A stretch of 64,000 bases of DNA from Porticoccaceae bacterium (GTDB taxonomy: Bacteria > Pseudomonadota > Gammaproteobacteria > Pseudomonadales > Porticoccaceae), in assembly GCA_021773435.1 (NCBI GenBank), contig JAJFKC010000009.1, forward strand, positions 1-64,000. The letters are read 5' to 3'. Shown one piece after another: positions 1 through 7,316 of this stretch. The translations under genes and the position numbers were made by a program. The notes under the pieces were generated by a model. The model made no database searches, was not told the DNA's origin, and worked only from the letters and a program-made list of their open reading frames with translations. Numbering within the stretch: position 1 is the first letter of the stretch; each line of letters opens with the position of its first letter.

Positions 1-2
1 AA

Positions 3-59
3 GAGTACTTGTCTCATCATTTTGAGGCGAAGCCCAATGCAGATTTCGAGATTGAGTAA
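3..59 (+). CDS. C-terminal end of an unidentified protein (cut by window edge)
   Basis: Frame 3 is open from the window edge and ends in TAA at 57-59, giving a tail EYLSHHFEAKPNADFEIE. Only 18 residues are visible and I do not recognise the family. The hairpins just downstream resemble an IS200/IS605 right end, so the tail could belong to a transposon protein such as TnpB or TnpA, but the residues themselves do not show this. It could also be an ordinary host gene, or a chance open frame. Confidence 0.35.
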   Translation, partial: EYLSHHFEAKPNADFEIE

Positions 60-61
60 TA

Positions 62-130
62 GACCGGCAGGGCCGGTATTTGGTGGGACTTTCAGTCCCT
101 CAATCGAACCCACCGTCTTTTAGACGGTGG
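62..130 (+). other. Stack of three hairpins, IS200/IS605 right-end or omega-RNA-like
   Basis: Three perfect stem-loops follow one another: ACCGGC/GCCGGT (62-76), GGGACT/AGTCCC (85-99) and CCACCGTC/GACGGTGG (110-130). GGTGGG near 82-87 can also pair with CCCACC at 109-114, excluding the last stem. A short GGGACTTTCAGTCCC hairpin followed by a larger GGTGG-type hairpin resembles, from memory, the subterminal structures and omega-RNA 3' ends of IS200/IS605 elements. No transposase or cleavage site is visible, so identity is inferred. A transcript terminator with extra stems is the alternative. Confidence 0.35.
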
Positions 131-146
131 TTGTTAAGTAAAAACA

Positions 147-185
147 AAAGTGGGCCAACACTGGGCTGGCCCACTTTGTTTTTTG
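147..185. terminator. Strong bidirectional rho-independent terminator
   Basis: An 11-bp perfect stem, AAAGTGGGCCA (147-157) and TGGCCCACTTT (167-177), has a 9-nt loop. It is followed by a T-rich run on the + strand (GTTTTTTG) and preceded by A-rich sequence that gives a T-run on the - strand. It sits between the + strand partial ORF and the 3' end of the - strand amidohydrolase gene, so it can serve both. Confidence 0.85.
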
Positions 186-241
186 TAAAGATTCTAGTAG
201 AAGTACGCTAAAAAAAGCGATTTTCATAATGAAAGCACAAA

Positions 242-1282
242 CTAACTATTTAAACGGTACACGCGTTCCGCTGTGCCATAAAACATTGCGTTTTTTTCAT
301 CTTCCGAAAAATCTTTAACAATTTTCTTCATGGCGTTAAAGAATACCTGGTAGGAAAGGGACAATTTGTCCACCGGGAAGTTACTTTCAAACATACAGCG
401 ATCCGGCGTAAAGCATTCGATCACGTGGAGATAATACGCGGCCTGGGCGGCAACCACTTCATCTGAGTTAGGTGGCGTTGCGCGGCCCATCCAGCCCATG
501 CCGTTGTCGGGCATAGCGAAACCACCGAGTTTGGCGATGGTGTTTTCACAACTGGCAATATCGGCGATATCTTTTTTCCATTTTTCGAACACTGCCTTTT
601 GTTGATCAGCGTAAACACCCGTTCCCACCGGTGTGCCAATATGATCGAGTACCATAACCGTACCTGGTACGGCGCGAGCGATAGCGGCGAACTCCTGGTT
701 TTGATAATGATAATGCCAGGATTCGTAGCTATGCCCGCGGTCGCCCAACACCTTCATGCCCCTTAAAAAGTCGGGGTTTTTGTACATATCTTTGGGGCTA
801 TGGGCTTCCAGCATTAAGCCTTCGTTAGGGCGGGCATTCGCTAATGCCTGGCGAATACCACGGAACATCCCAGTGCTGGTTTCTTCGTGGGCGTCAATCA
901 GTTCGTTAACATCGGGATAGTGCAAATCAAAGTGCGTAACCATGGCACTGATTTCGGCGCGGCCGGAGCCATGGGAGCGCTCCGCGTTATCCCGGACATA
1001 TTCTACTTCGCCGAGGGAGCGTAAATGTTCAGGGCCATCCTCGCGATAGCTGGCGTGGCATTCCATAAACACGGTTTTGACAATATTGTGGCCGCTGTCG
1101 GTGTCCGCATGTAGGTCTTCCAGGGAGTATTCAATTAAACCACCGGCGGGCCAAAGATGGTGATGGGTGTCGATAATGGCTCGGCCTGGGTCGACAATTT
1201 CTTCCTGTACGCTGGCTAGCCAGTCATTTCTTAGTACCAGGGGATTATTAACGTCGATACCTTCCATTTTGCTATTTGCCAT
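242..1282 (-). CDS. Amidohydrolase-2 family metal-dependent hydrolase
   Basis: 346 residues, a typical length for TIM-barrel amidohydrolases of the COG3618 type (lactonase/decarboxylase-like). The N-terminal metal-binding motif is present as DTHHHLWP near residue 39, and the C-terminal metal/acid motif as FESNFPVDK near residue 300. A strand ending VLDHIG fits the mid-barrel metal ligand. The family hydrolyses lactones or decarboxylates aromatic acids; substrate cannot be read from sequence. It is followed by a terminator and lies next to other catabolic genes. The start is the first ATG, but a second ATG five codons in is possible because the SD is weak. Confidence 0.8.
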   Translation of the reverse strand: MANSKMEGIDVNNPLVLRNDWLASVQEEIVDPGRAIIDTHHHLWPAGGLIEYSLEDLHADTDSGHNIVKTVFMECHASYREDGPEHLRSLGEVEYVRDNAERSHGSGRAEISAMVTHFDLHYPDVNELIDAHEETSTGMFRGIRQALANARPNEGLMLEAHSPKDMYKNPDFLRGMKVLGDRGHSYESWHYHYQNQEFAAIARAVPGTVMVLDHIGTPVGTGVYADQQKAVFEKWKKDIADIASCENTIAKLGGFAMPDNGMGWMGRATPPNSDEVVAAQAAYYLHVIECFTPDRCMFESNFPVDKLSLSYQVFFNAMKKIVKDFSEDEKNAMFYGTAERVYRLNS

Positions 1283-1392
1283 GATTTGGATTCCGTATGT
1301 TGGGGGGTAAGGTTGAGCGTGTCTTTACCGGATCTGCAGGGTCGCAGTGTTAGCGATAAATGTAAACATTCACAAGTAACTATTGGCGCTGG

Positions 1393-2448
1393 TTAAGGCT
1401 CATCACTAACCTGCACCAGAGTCTTGCCAAAATTGTCGCCAGAGAGCATGGCAGAAAAAGCGTCCGGGGCATTCTCAAGACCTTGCCAGATATCTTCCTT
1501 GTAGGTGATAAGGCCATCCTTAACCCAGGCACCCATTTCCGACAAAAACTGATCCTGGTAGTCTTTAACAAAATTGAATACTGCCAGTGGCTGCACAGTG
1601 ACATTGCGCTGGTCAAATACCGCTTTGCCAGCTTCAGTCCATGCGCCATGGAAATGTTCAAGTGTACCGCCGATTTGATCATTGCCATACATTGAGATCA
1701 ACCCACAAAGGCTGATACGGGAGTCCTGGTTCAGGAGACTTTTCACCACATCAAACACTGCACCGCCGACATTTTCAAAATAAATGTCAATGCCATCGGG
1801 GCAGGCGGCGGCCAATTGTTCAGCGAAATCGTCATCTTTGTAATTCACTGCGGCATCAAAGCCGAAGGTGTCAGTCACCAACTTACATTTCTCGGTCGAC
1901 CCAGCAATGCCCACCACCCGACAACCCTTAACTTTGGCAATTTGTCCGGCATTTTGGCCGACTCCCCCGGAGGCGGCGGAGATCACCACGGTTTCACCCG
2001 GTTGAGGTTGGCATTGAATATAAACACCGGCGTAGGCAGTGAGGCCGAGCATACCAAGTACGCCGACGGCAGTAGAAATCGGGGCCAGGGCGGGGTCGAT
2101 TTTTCGCGGGAACATATAATCAAATACAGAGATGCCTTCGCCGGTTAGGCCGTAATCCTGCCAGCCATTGGTGTTGAATATAAAGTCTCCCTCAGCGTAA
2201 TCGTCGACGCGGCTTTTAAGCACTTGCGACACTGTGCGGCCGTGGCAGACATCGCCGGCTTTTTCGGCACCGACTCTGAGCCGAATCCATTGATAAGGAT
2301 CCATGGATAGGTAGATTGTGCGAGCACATAACTGATTTTCGCCAGGGTCGGGGATGTCAGTCGTGATAAATTTAAAGTCGCCCTCGCTGGGCCAACCTTG
2401 AGCCGGGCTGCGAGCGACTTTCCATTGACGATTATTCGACGTGTTCAT
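1393..2448 (-). CDS. Zinc-independent MDR-family NADP-dependent oxidoreductase (CurA/2-alkenal reductase-like)
   Basis: 351 residues. The N-terminal half matches the ADH_N_2 type of medium-chain reductases (YLSMDPYQ near residue 50). The nucleotide-binding fold has AASGGVGQNAGQIAK. Zinc-binding cysteines of classical alcohol dehydrogenases are absent. Relatives reduce the double bond of alpha,beta-unsaturated carbonyls (curcumin, 2-alkenals, prostaglandins) with NADPH in the cytoplasm. I placed the start at the ATG preceded by AGGGGGAAAT, 13 codons inside the longest ORF. It stands alone on the - strand, probably its own transcript. Confidence 0.82.
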   Translation of the reverse strand: MNTSNNRQWKVARSPAQGWPSEGDFKFITTDIPDPGENQLCARTIYLSMDPYQWIRLRVGAEKAGDVCHGRTVSQVLKSRVDDYAEGDFIFNTNGWQDYGLTGEGISVFDYMFPRKIDPALAPISTAVGVLGMLGLTAYAGVYIQCQPQPGETVVISAASGGVGQNAGQIAKVKGCRVVGIAGSTEKCKLVTDTFGFDAAVNYKDDDFAEQLAAACPDGIDIYFENVGGAVFDVVKSLLNQDSRISLCGLISMYGNDQIGGTLEHFHGAWTEAGKAVFDQRNVTVQPLAVFNFVKDYQDQFLSEMGAWVKDGLITYKEDIWQGLENAPDAFSAMLSGDNFGKTLVQVSDEP

Positions 2449-2641
2449 ATTTCCCCCTATTGTTCGGTGCTGATATTTAGTCAGCATAGCGTAACTTTAA
2501 GTGCTGTAAAGTCCCGGAACGTGAGTCTGTTTATTTAACGCGGCTTTGACAACCCTATACAGGCCGATGCAATATCGTAAACCGACCCCTGATTCAAAAG
2601 AAGCAGACCAACATTGAGGAGTCTATTTGGAGGAATATATA

Positions 2642-3088
2642 ATGCATGAAGCTGTCATGATTAGTCCTATTCTGGCGCCAGCGGCGATACTTGTCCTTTG
2701 GTCGCTCATCGTATTGATGTGGATGGTGCTTACCCGATTCCCGGCATTTAAAAAAGCGGGTATGGACCTTTCAAAAGCTGAAGCTGGCATCCGTTATCAG
2801 GATGTTGAAGCGAATTTACCCGCAGACGTTAACTGGAAATCCCACAACTACACACACCTTATGGAACAGCCGACTCTGTTCTATGCCACGGTTGCCATTC
2901 TTGCACTGGCTGGCGAAGGTAGTGGTTTGAATGCCACTTTAGCCTGGGTATATGTGGGCTTGCGAATTGTGCACAGCTTATGGCAAATCAAAGTCAACAC
3001 GATATCAATTCGGGTCAGGCTATTTGCGCTTTCATCAATGGTATTGATTGTGCTGGCGATTAACGCAGTGCGTGTGACACTTTTTTAA
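2642..3088 (+). CDS. MAPEG-family integral membrane protein
   Basis: 148 residues with four predicted hydrophobic segments, near residues 8-30, 70-90, 93-110 and 120-145. The pattern (N-terminal helix, polar loop with ANLPADVNWKSHNYTHLMEQP, then a LFYATVAILAL helix) fits the MAPEG superfamily (glutathione S-transferase/eicosanoid-metabolising membrane proteins). Bacterial members are mostly uncharacterised; some conjugate glutathione. The ATG at 2642 was chosen over the upstream TTG because GGAGG lies 8 nt before it. The stop codon opens a tandem 14-nt array (see repeat at 3086). Confidence 0.78.
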   Translation: MHEAVMISPILAPAAILVLWSLIVLMWMVLTRFPAFKKAGMDLSKAEAGIRYQDVEANLPADVNWKSHNYTHLMEQPTLFYATVAILALAGEGSGLNATLAWVYVGLRIVHSLWQIKVNTISIRVRLFALSSMVLIVLAINAVRVTLF

Positions 3089-3127
3089 AGATACTTCGCT
3101 AAAGATGCTGTTCTAAAGAATATTATT
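3086..3127. repeat. Three 14-nt tandem units starting at the MAPEG stop codon
   Basis: TAAAGATACTTCGC (3086-3099), TAAAGATGCTGTTC (3100-3113) and TAAAGAATATTATT (3114-3127) follow each other directly. The first TAA is the MAPEG stop. Because 14 is not divisible by three, TAA appears in all three + frames at 3086, 3100 and 3114. The preceding C or T also makes TAG/TAA on the - strand, downstream of the convergent EthD gene. Confidence 0.75.
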
Positions 3128-3497
3128 TCGATTCGTGGATCACATGCTCAATGCCATACGACATGGGTGAGTTGGCGAGATCGATAAAATTCTTTTCATC
3201 CTCATACAGCGCGGCGAACCCGGCTCGTGCGGCTTTGGTGGCCGATGCCCTGGTCATGGTTTCTTCATCTTCCCACCACAGTTCAGCAATACCATCGTAG
3301 GGCTCGGGAGATTGGCGAAACTCAGCGGCTTTGGTGGTTAGCTTGTCGAAGCCTGCGTGAAACTGCACGTAGCGTTTAAACCTTATCGCGGGCTGAAAGC
3401 TCATCACCAGGTCGGCGTGCTGATTGCGCCAGTAGTCCTGAAAAGCGTCACGGCTCATGCCCGGTAATCTACGAATACAAAAAGCCAGTTTGATCAT
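3123..3497 (-). CDS. EthD-domain small protein
   Basis: 124 residues, a single dimeric alpha/beta-barrel domain. The opening IKLAFCIRRLPGMSRDAFQDYW with a following HADLV is the EthD signature. EthD was first described with a P450 system that degrades ethyl tert-butyl ether; related proteins occur in many ring-degradation loci and some act as small-molecule isomerases or accessory proteins. The role here is unknown, though a P450 and monooxygenases lie within 10 kb. AAGGAG before the ATG supports the start. Convergent with the MAPEG gene. Confidence 0.8.
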   Translation of the reverse strand: MIKLAFCIRRLPGMSRDAFQDYWRNQHADLVMSFQPAIRFKRYVQFHAGFDKLTTKAAEFRQSPEPYDGIAELWWEDEETMTRASATKAARAGFAALYEDEKNFIDLANSPMSYGIEHVIHESK

Positions 3498-3589
3498 TGT
3501 CGATACTCCTTTTTATAAGATTTGACGCCATGCTAGCATGAGGGGCTATACTTAAAATTCGCAAAAGTTAATTTCAGGCAGGTGTCAAG

Positions 3590-4363
3590 ATGGCTACTCC
3601 ATTAAAAATTAGCTCCCGCTCCATACAAGACCAGGTATCCCCGGAAGAATGGGCAGCCCGTGTAGAACTTGCGGCATGCTACCGACTGGTGGCGCATTTC
3701 GGTTGGGACGATGTTATTGCAACCCATATTTCCATGCGTGTGCCCGGCCCTGACGAACATTTTCTGCTTAATCCCCTTGGCTTGATGTTTCATGAAGTCT
3801 CGGCATCGAGCTTGATAAAAGTAGACTTGGCTGGCAATTTGTTGAGCGAATCTGAATACGGCGTCAACAAGGCCGGGTACATTATTCACAGCGCTGTGCA
3901 TGAGGCTCGCGAAGATGTCACCTGTGTTTTCCACACCCACTCGACCACCGGTATGGCTGTATCAGCACATGCTGACGGCTTATTGCCGGTTGCACAAACC
4001 TCTCTGGTCGCCTCGAGCTCGCTGAGTTATCACGACTATGAAGGGGTGGCATTGTACGAGGAAGAAAAAGCCCGGCTAGTAGCTGATCTGGGTGGCGAAT
4101 GGACCATGATTTTGCGCAACCACGGCCTGCTGAGCTGTGGCATCAGTGCCGCTGATGCATTTAATCGGCTATATTATTTAGAACGTGCCTGCGATGTGCA
4201 GGTGGCTGCTCTGGCAGGTGGTGCACCTTTGGTGTTTCCCACCGACGATGTACAGGCGCTGGCCAAAAGCCAGAGTGACTATATATTTGGCAAGGGTTCA
4301 GATCTTGCCTGGGATGCGTTGAGAAGAGTTATTGATGAAAAGGATAGCTCTTATCGAAATTAA
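3590..4363 (+). CDS. Class II aldolase/adducin-family protein
   Basis: 257 residues, the normal length for the family. Zinc-ligand motif FHTHSTTGMAVS (near residue 114) supplies two histidines, and the later LRNHGLLSCG (near residue 180) supplies the third. The basal THISMRVP motif near residue 42 is also typical. Family members cleave or decarboxylate sugar-phosphate-like substrates with a divalent metal. This adducin-like subgroup lacks an assigned substrate. The stop codon lies inside a 13-nt tandem repeat. Confidence 0.82.
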   Translation: MATPLKISSRSIQDQVSPEEWAARVELAACYRLVAHFGWDDVIATHISMRVPGPDEHFLLNPLGLMFHEVSASSLIKVDLAGNLLSESEYGVNKAGYIIHSAVHEAREDVTCVFHTHSTTGMAVSAHADGLLPVAQTSLVASSSLSYHDYEGVALYEEEKARLVADLGGEWTMILRNHGLLSCGISAADAFNRLYYLERACDVQVAALAGGAPLVFPTDDVQALAKSQSDYIFGKGSDLAWDALRRVIDEKDSSYRN

Positions 4364-4407
4364 GAGCCGAAATTAAGAGCCGGAATTAAGCAGTCGGAAC
4401 ATAAGCA
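4355..4407 (+). repeat. 13-nt tandem array spanning the aldolase stop codon
   Basis: CGAAATTAAGAGC occurs at 4355-4367 and again at 4368-4380. A third copy, CGGAATTAAGCAG, follows at 4381-4393, and a decayed fourth (CGGAACATAAGCA) at 4395-4407. The aldolase TAA (4361-4363) is inside copy one. Copies two and three place TAA at 4374 and 4387, so all three frames are stopped. Confidence 0.75.
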
Positions 4408-4449
4408 CTAAATTCTCAGAAGGAAGCACTGCGGACAATATATTCACTA

Positions 4450-4469
4450 CCTGGCTTTACATTGCCAGG
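4450..4469 (+). other. Short hairpin in aldolase–crotonase spacer
   Basis: CCTGGC and GCCAGG form a 6-bp stem around an 8-nt loop. No clear T-run follows, so it is at best a weak terminator or RNA-stability element between the two genes. Confidence 0.35.
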
Positions 4470-4521
4470 CAAGTTTAATCATTTCTCAACTTTATTTATC
4501 ACCTAACAAGGGAAAACTATA

Positions 4522-5277
4522 ATGGCACGAGTTCGAATTGATGAAACTGGCTCGGTACGCACAGTCACGCTGACACGGTCAGACAAACGTAATGCCCTGG
4601 ATAACCAGATGCTCGATGAACTGGAAGCGGCATTTGCTTTGACGCCGCCTGATAAAGAGCGCCTGACTGTGATACGTGCCGAAGGCCCGGTTTTTTGTTC
4701 GGGTATGGACCTGAAGGCGCGGCAGGAAACCGTTGGCGGCATCGCGCCCATCGAAAGCATGCTTTACGCGATCGAAACCTACCCCTTGCCAGTGGTTGGG
4801 GTTGTACAGGGCGATGCCATCGCTGGTGGTAACGAACTGGCATTGCACTGCGATATTGTTGTCGCCGTAAGCACCGCACGCTTTGGTATGTCGCTGGCGC
4901 AGATCGGCCTGGCGCCGACCTGGTTCCTGGCCAAGAAATTGATGGAAGTGGCTGGGCCAGTAAAAACCCGCGAATTCCTGTTTCTCGGCGACCCGTTCCC
5001 CGCCACGCAAATGTTTGATATGGGCTTGATTGCCCGGGTGGCTGCGCCCGAAGCTTTTGAAGCTGAAGCGCAAAAAGTGATTGATCGTCTGGCCGCCAAT
5101 GCGCCTTTGTCGTTGAAAGCCATGAAGGGTTTACTGGTTCGGCAGATGTGTTTCCGCGATGGTGTTTACCACAAAGATGTCGACAAACTGGTTGAGGCAG
5201 CGAGCGCCAGCCAAGATGGCCGGGAAGGAACGGCGGCGCGTCTCGAAAAGCGTGTTCCCGTCTTTAAGGGTAAATAG
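4522..5277 (+). CDS. Enoyl-CoA hydratase/isomerase (crotonase) family protein
   Basis: 251 residues, a standard crotonase length. Visible features are the N-terminal TLTRSDKRNALDNQM substrate-loop motif, the oxyanion-hole segment FCSGMDLKAR, and the second oxyanion/trimer motif DAIAGGNELALHCDIVVA. A glutamate in GGNELALHCD is present, but the exact catalytic pair of a hydratase cannot be confirmed, so isomerase or other crotonase chemistry is possible. It lies just upstream of an acyl-CoA dehydrogenase, consistent with acyl-CoA breakdown. The SD is AAGGGA. Confidence 0.82.
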   Translation: MARVRIDETGSVRTVTLTRSDKRNALDNQMLDELEAAFALTPPDKERLTVIRAEGPVFCSGMDLKARQETVGGIAPIESMLYAIETYPLPVVGVVQGDAIAGGNELALHCDIVVAVSTARFGMSLAQIGLAPTWFLAKKLMEVAGPVKTREFLFLGDPFPATQMFDMGLIARVAAPEAFEAEAQKVIDRLAANAPLSLKAMKGLLVRQMCFRDGVYHKDVDKLVEAASASQDGREGTAARLEKRVPVFKGK

Positions 5278-5314
5278 ATAATAAATAAAAGGTAAATAGT
5301 TTAAGGGCAAATAG
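5263..5314 (+). repeat. Degenerate repeat across the crotonase stop codon
   Basis: TTTAAGGGTAAATAG (5263-5277, ending with the gene's TAG) recurs as TTTAAGGGCAAATAG at 5300-5314, with a partial copy AGGTAAATAG at 5290-5299. The duplicated segment is the last codons plus the stop. Confidence 0.65.
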
Positions 5315-5344
5315 CGTAAAGGCCGCCCATTCTGGAGTTAAGCA

Positions 5345-5683
5345 ATGTCGATTCGACTAGAAAAACCTTTTCAGGCTTTAACATCTGAAAATTTAGTGCC
5401 TATCCAGGGCCAGCTCGGTGTTTACCAGCTGGCCGATGCCAATGGCGATATTTTTTATATTGGCTACGCCGGCGGTCGTTCCCTTTTTGGCCTGCATGGT
5501 GAATTGACCCGGGAAATGGAAGAGCAGGGCGACGGCACCCAGTTTCGTTGTGAGGTTAATCAGCAATATATAAGCCGCTACGAAGAGCTTTTAATGTTGC
5601 ACAAACATGATTTTGGCAACTTGCCCGAACGGGTGCTTAGTGAGTACCCCTATAAAATTGGGGTGCTTTCGCCAGGTAATTAA
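5345..5683 (+). CDS. Small GIY-YIG-like protein of unknown function
   Basis: 112 residues. The segment GVYQLADANGDIFYIGYAG (about residues 24-42) resembles the first strands of a GIY-YIG fold (GVYxL...xxYIG). The rest, with an acidic helix and ELLMLHKHDFGNLPERVL, does not show the classical catalytic arginine and glutamate pattern with certainty. It may be a non-nuclease relative of the DUF7508 type. It sits between the crotonase and the acyl-CoA dehydrogenase on the same strand with its own SD (GGAG), so it may be co-transcribed with acyl-CoA metabolism genes. Confidence 0.6.
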   Translation: MSIRLEKPFQALTSENLVPIQGQLGVYQLADANGDIFYIGYAGGRSLFGLHGELTREMEEQGDGTQFRCEVNQQYISRYEELLMLHKHDFGNLPERVLSEYPYKIGVLSPGN

Positions 5684-5768
5684 GTGCAAGAAAAAATCAA
5701 ATAGCAATGTCCAGGTTGGATTGAAAGAATCGGATCGTATTTAGGTATTTTAAAGTTTTGGGGGAAAT

Positions 5769-6935
5769 ATGGATTATCAGTTAACCGAAGAACAACAAAT
5801 GCTCGTCGATATGGTACGGCGATTTGTGCGCACTGAGATTTGTCCACTTGAAGACAATCTCGATCCAGACGCAGGCGAAATAGCACCTGAAGATAGCGAA
5901 CGCTTAAAGGAAATGACTCGAAAAATGGGTCTCTATGGTCTTGGAATTCCACCGGAATTCGGTGGCCCTGATGTCGATGTCACCACGCAAACGCTTTTGT
6001 CTTTTGAAATGGCACAACACCGAGCGGGGCTATATAACCCTTGTTACAACGTCTTTGGTGGCGCTGGCCTGGCCCAGCTCTACGAAGCCACGGATATGCA
6101 AAAAGAAAAGTATCTGTTCCCGGTGCTGCGTGGTGAGAAAACTTCGTTCTTTGGTTTGACTGAACCTTCCGGTGGTTCTGATCCAGGCCGCGCTATTCAG
6201 ACCCGTGGAGTCCAGGACGGTGATGACTGGATACTCAATGGCGCAAAAATATTTATTAGTGGTGCCGATCATGCGGACTTTGGTATTTTGTTTGCCCGTA
6301 CCTCTGAAGATAAAACCCGTAACGGTGTGACCTGTTTTCTGGTCGATACTGACATGCCCGGCTTTCATGTTCGCCGTGTCGTCCATACCTTGCGCTCCAC
6401 TAAGTACGCCACAGAAATTCAAATCGAAAACCTCCGGGTGCCCAAAGAAAACATCCTTGGCGAATTGAATAAAGGTTTTGCTATCGCTAATGACCGGCTG
6501 TCACGTTATCGCATTCCCTATGCTGCCGGTTGTATCGGTGTTGCCATGAAAGCTCAGGAAATGGCCATTGATTACGTGAAGATACGGGAAACCTTCGGTG
6601 GCCTACTGGCTTCTCGGCAGGCGATTCAGTGGATGATTGTCGATAACGAGATGGACATTCGGACCTCCCGTCATGTTTGCCTGGAAGCCGCTGGCCGCGC
6701 TGACCGAGGCGATGATTTCCGCACCGAAGCCGCCATGGCGAAACTGCTGGGCAGTGAAGCTGGTGGTCGAGTTGTGGATCGGGTCATGCAGATTCATGGT
6801 GGTTATGGCATGACCAAGGATTTACCCCTGGAGCGCTGGTATCGAGAAATGCGCATTCGCCGTATCGGTGAAGGACCCAGCGAAGTGCAGCGGCTGGTGA
6901 TGGCGCGGAATTTGATTGGTGGCTCATTTCACTAG
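5769..6935 (+). CDS. Acyl-CoA dehydrogenase
   Basis: 388 residues, the standard length. It has an N-terminal helical domain (MDYQLTEEQQMLVDMVRRFV), a middle FAD-binding beta domain (FGLTEPSGGSDPGRAIQT), and a C-terminal domain with IHGGYGMTKDLPLERWYREMRI. The last segment carries the RIGEGPSEVQRLVMAR signature. It oxidises an acyl-CoA at C2-C3 and passes electrons to ETF. Chain length is not predictable here. GGGGGAAAT before the ATG supports the start. Downstream CCTTGAAT/ATTCAAGG may form a hairpin. Confidence 0.88.
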   Translation: MDYQLTEEQQMLVDMVRRFVRTEICPLEDNLDPDAGEIAPEDSERLKEMTRKMGLYGLGIPPEFGGPDVDVTTQTLLSFEMAQHRAGLYNPCYNVFGGAGLAQLYEATDMQKEKYLFPVLRGEKTSFFGLTEPSGGSDPGRAIQTRGVQDGDDWILNGAKIFISGADHADFGILFARTSEDKTRNGVTCFLVDTDMPGFHVRRVVHTLRSTKYATEIQIENLRVPKENILGELNKGFAIANDRLSRYRIPYAAGCIGVAMKAQEMAIDYVKIRETFGGLLASRQAIQWMIVDNEMDIRTSRHVCLEAAGRADRGDDFRTEAAMAKLLGSEAGGRVVDRVMQIHGGYGMTKDLPLERWYREMRIRRIGEGPSEVQRLVMARNLIGGSFH

Positions 6936-6946
6936 GCTAAAGGAGT

Positions 6947-6973
6947 CCTTGAATAGACTGGTTCAATTCAAGG
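6947..6973 (+). other. Inverted repeat after acyl-CoA dehydrogenase gene
   Basis: CCTTGAAT (6947-6954) and ATTCAAGG (6966-6973) form an 8-bp stem with an 11-nt loop, 12 nt past the stop. No T-run follows; it could be a weak terminator or processing hairpin ahead of the NrtS-like gene. Confidence 0.45.
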
Positions 6974-6997
6974 CGCGAATTAAAAGGGCTAAAGATA

Positions 6998-7249
6998 TTG
7001 AAGCAATCCTGGTACACCATAGCGCTTGAACCGGGTATCCAAAAACGCTCGTGGATAGCAGCCATTGTCGTCGGTTCGATTCTTAATATCATCAATCAGG
7101 GTGATGCGCTTTTTAACGGCGATGCCATTGTGATCTGGAAACTCGCATTGACTTTCTGCGTACCTTATTGCGTTGCGACCTATGGCGCGGTGTCTGCGCG
7201 GGAGGCTGTATTGAAAAGTCAGATTGAGAGCGATGACTCCGGCGTGTAA
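6998..7249 (+). CDS. NrtS-like small membrane protein (putative nitrate/nitrite transport)
   Basis: 83 residues with two hydrophobic segments (about 20-40 and 52-68). The sequence ALEPGIQKRSWIAAIVVGSILNIINQGD and a following PYCVATYGA match what I recall of the NrtS family, small proteins linked to nitrate/nitrite transport in cyanobacteria and marine bacteria. The only usable start is TTG at 6998, with AAGGG about 10 nt upstream, so this is a non-ATG start. Other nitrogen genes are absent nearby, so the function is inferred from family only. Confidence 0.65.
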   Translation: MKQSWYTIALEPGIQKRSWIAAIVVGSILNIINQGDALFNGDAIVIWKLALTFCVPYCVATYGAVSAREAVLKSQIESDDSGV

Positions 7250-7268
7250 GCCTACTTGCAGCTTAATA

Positions 7269-7311
7269 TTCCCCCTGGGCGCCTAAAAGAATAAATATTA
7301 TTGAGGGGGAA
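7269..7311 (+). promoter_or_regulatory. Hairpin that can mask the SD of the next gene
   Basis: TTCCCCCT (7269-7276) is the exact complement of AGGGGGAA (7304-7311), which is the SD of the GTG-started gene at 7317. Pairing would bury the ribosome binding site. An overlapping AATATT duplication lies in each arm. This is a candidate translational switch; no ligand or regulator is implied. Confidence 0.45.
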
Positions 7312-7316
7312 GCTAA

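Noticed and set aside
82-130. tRNA-like 3' end on the - strand (GGTTCGATT ... TCCCACCA)
   Set aside because: The T-arm and acceptor spacing do not fit a tRNA cloverleaf, and no anticodon arm is found.
3086-3127. CRISPR-like or REP element
   Set aside because: Units are contiguous with no spacers and no dyad symmetry typical of REP.
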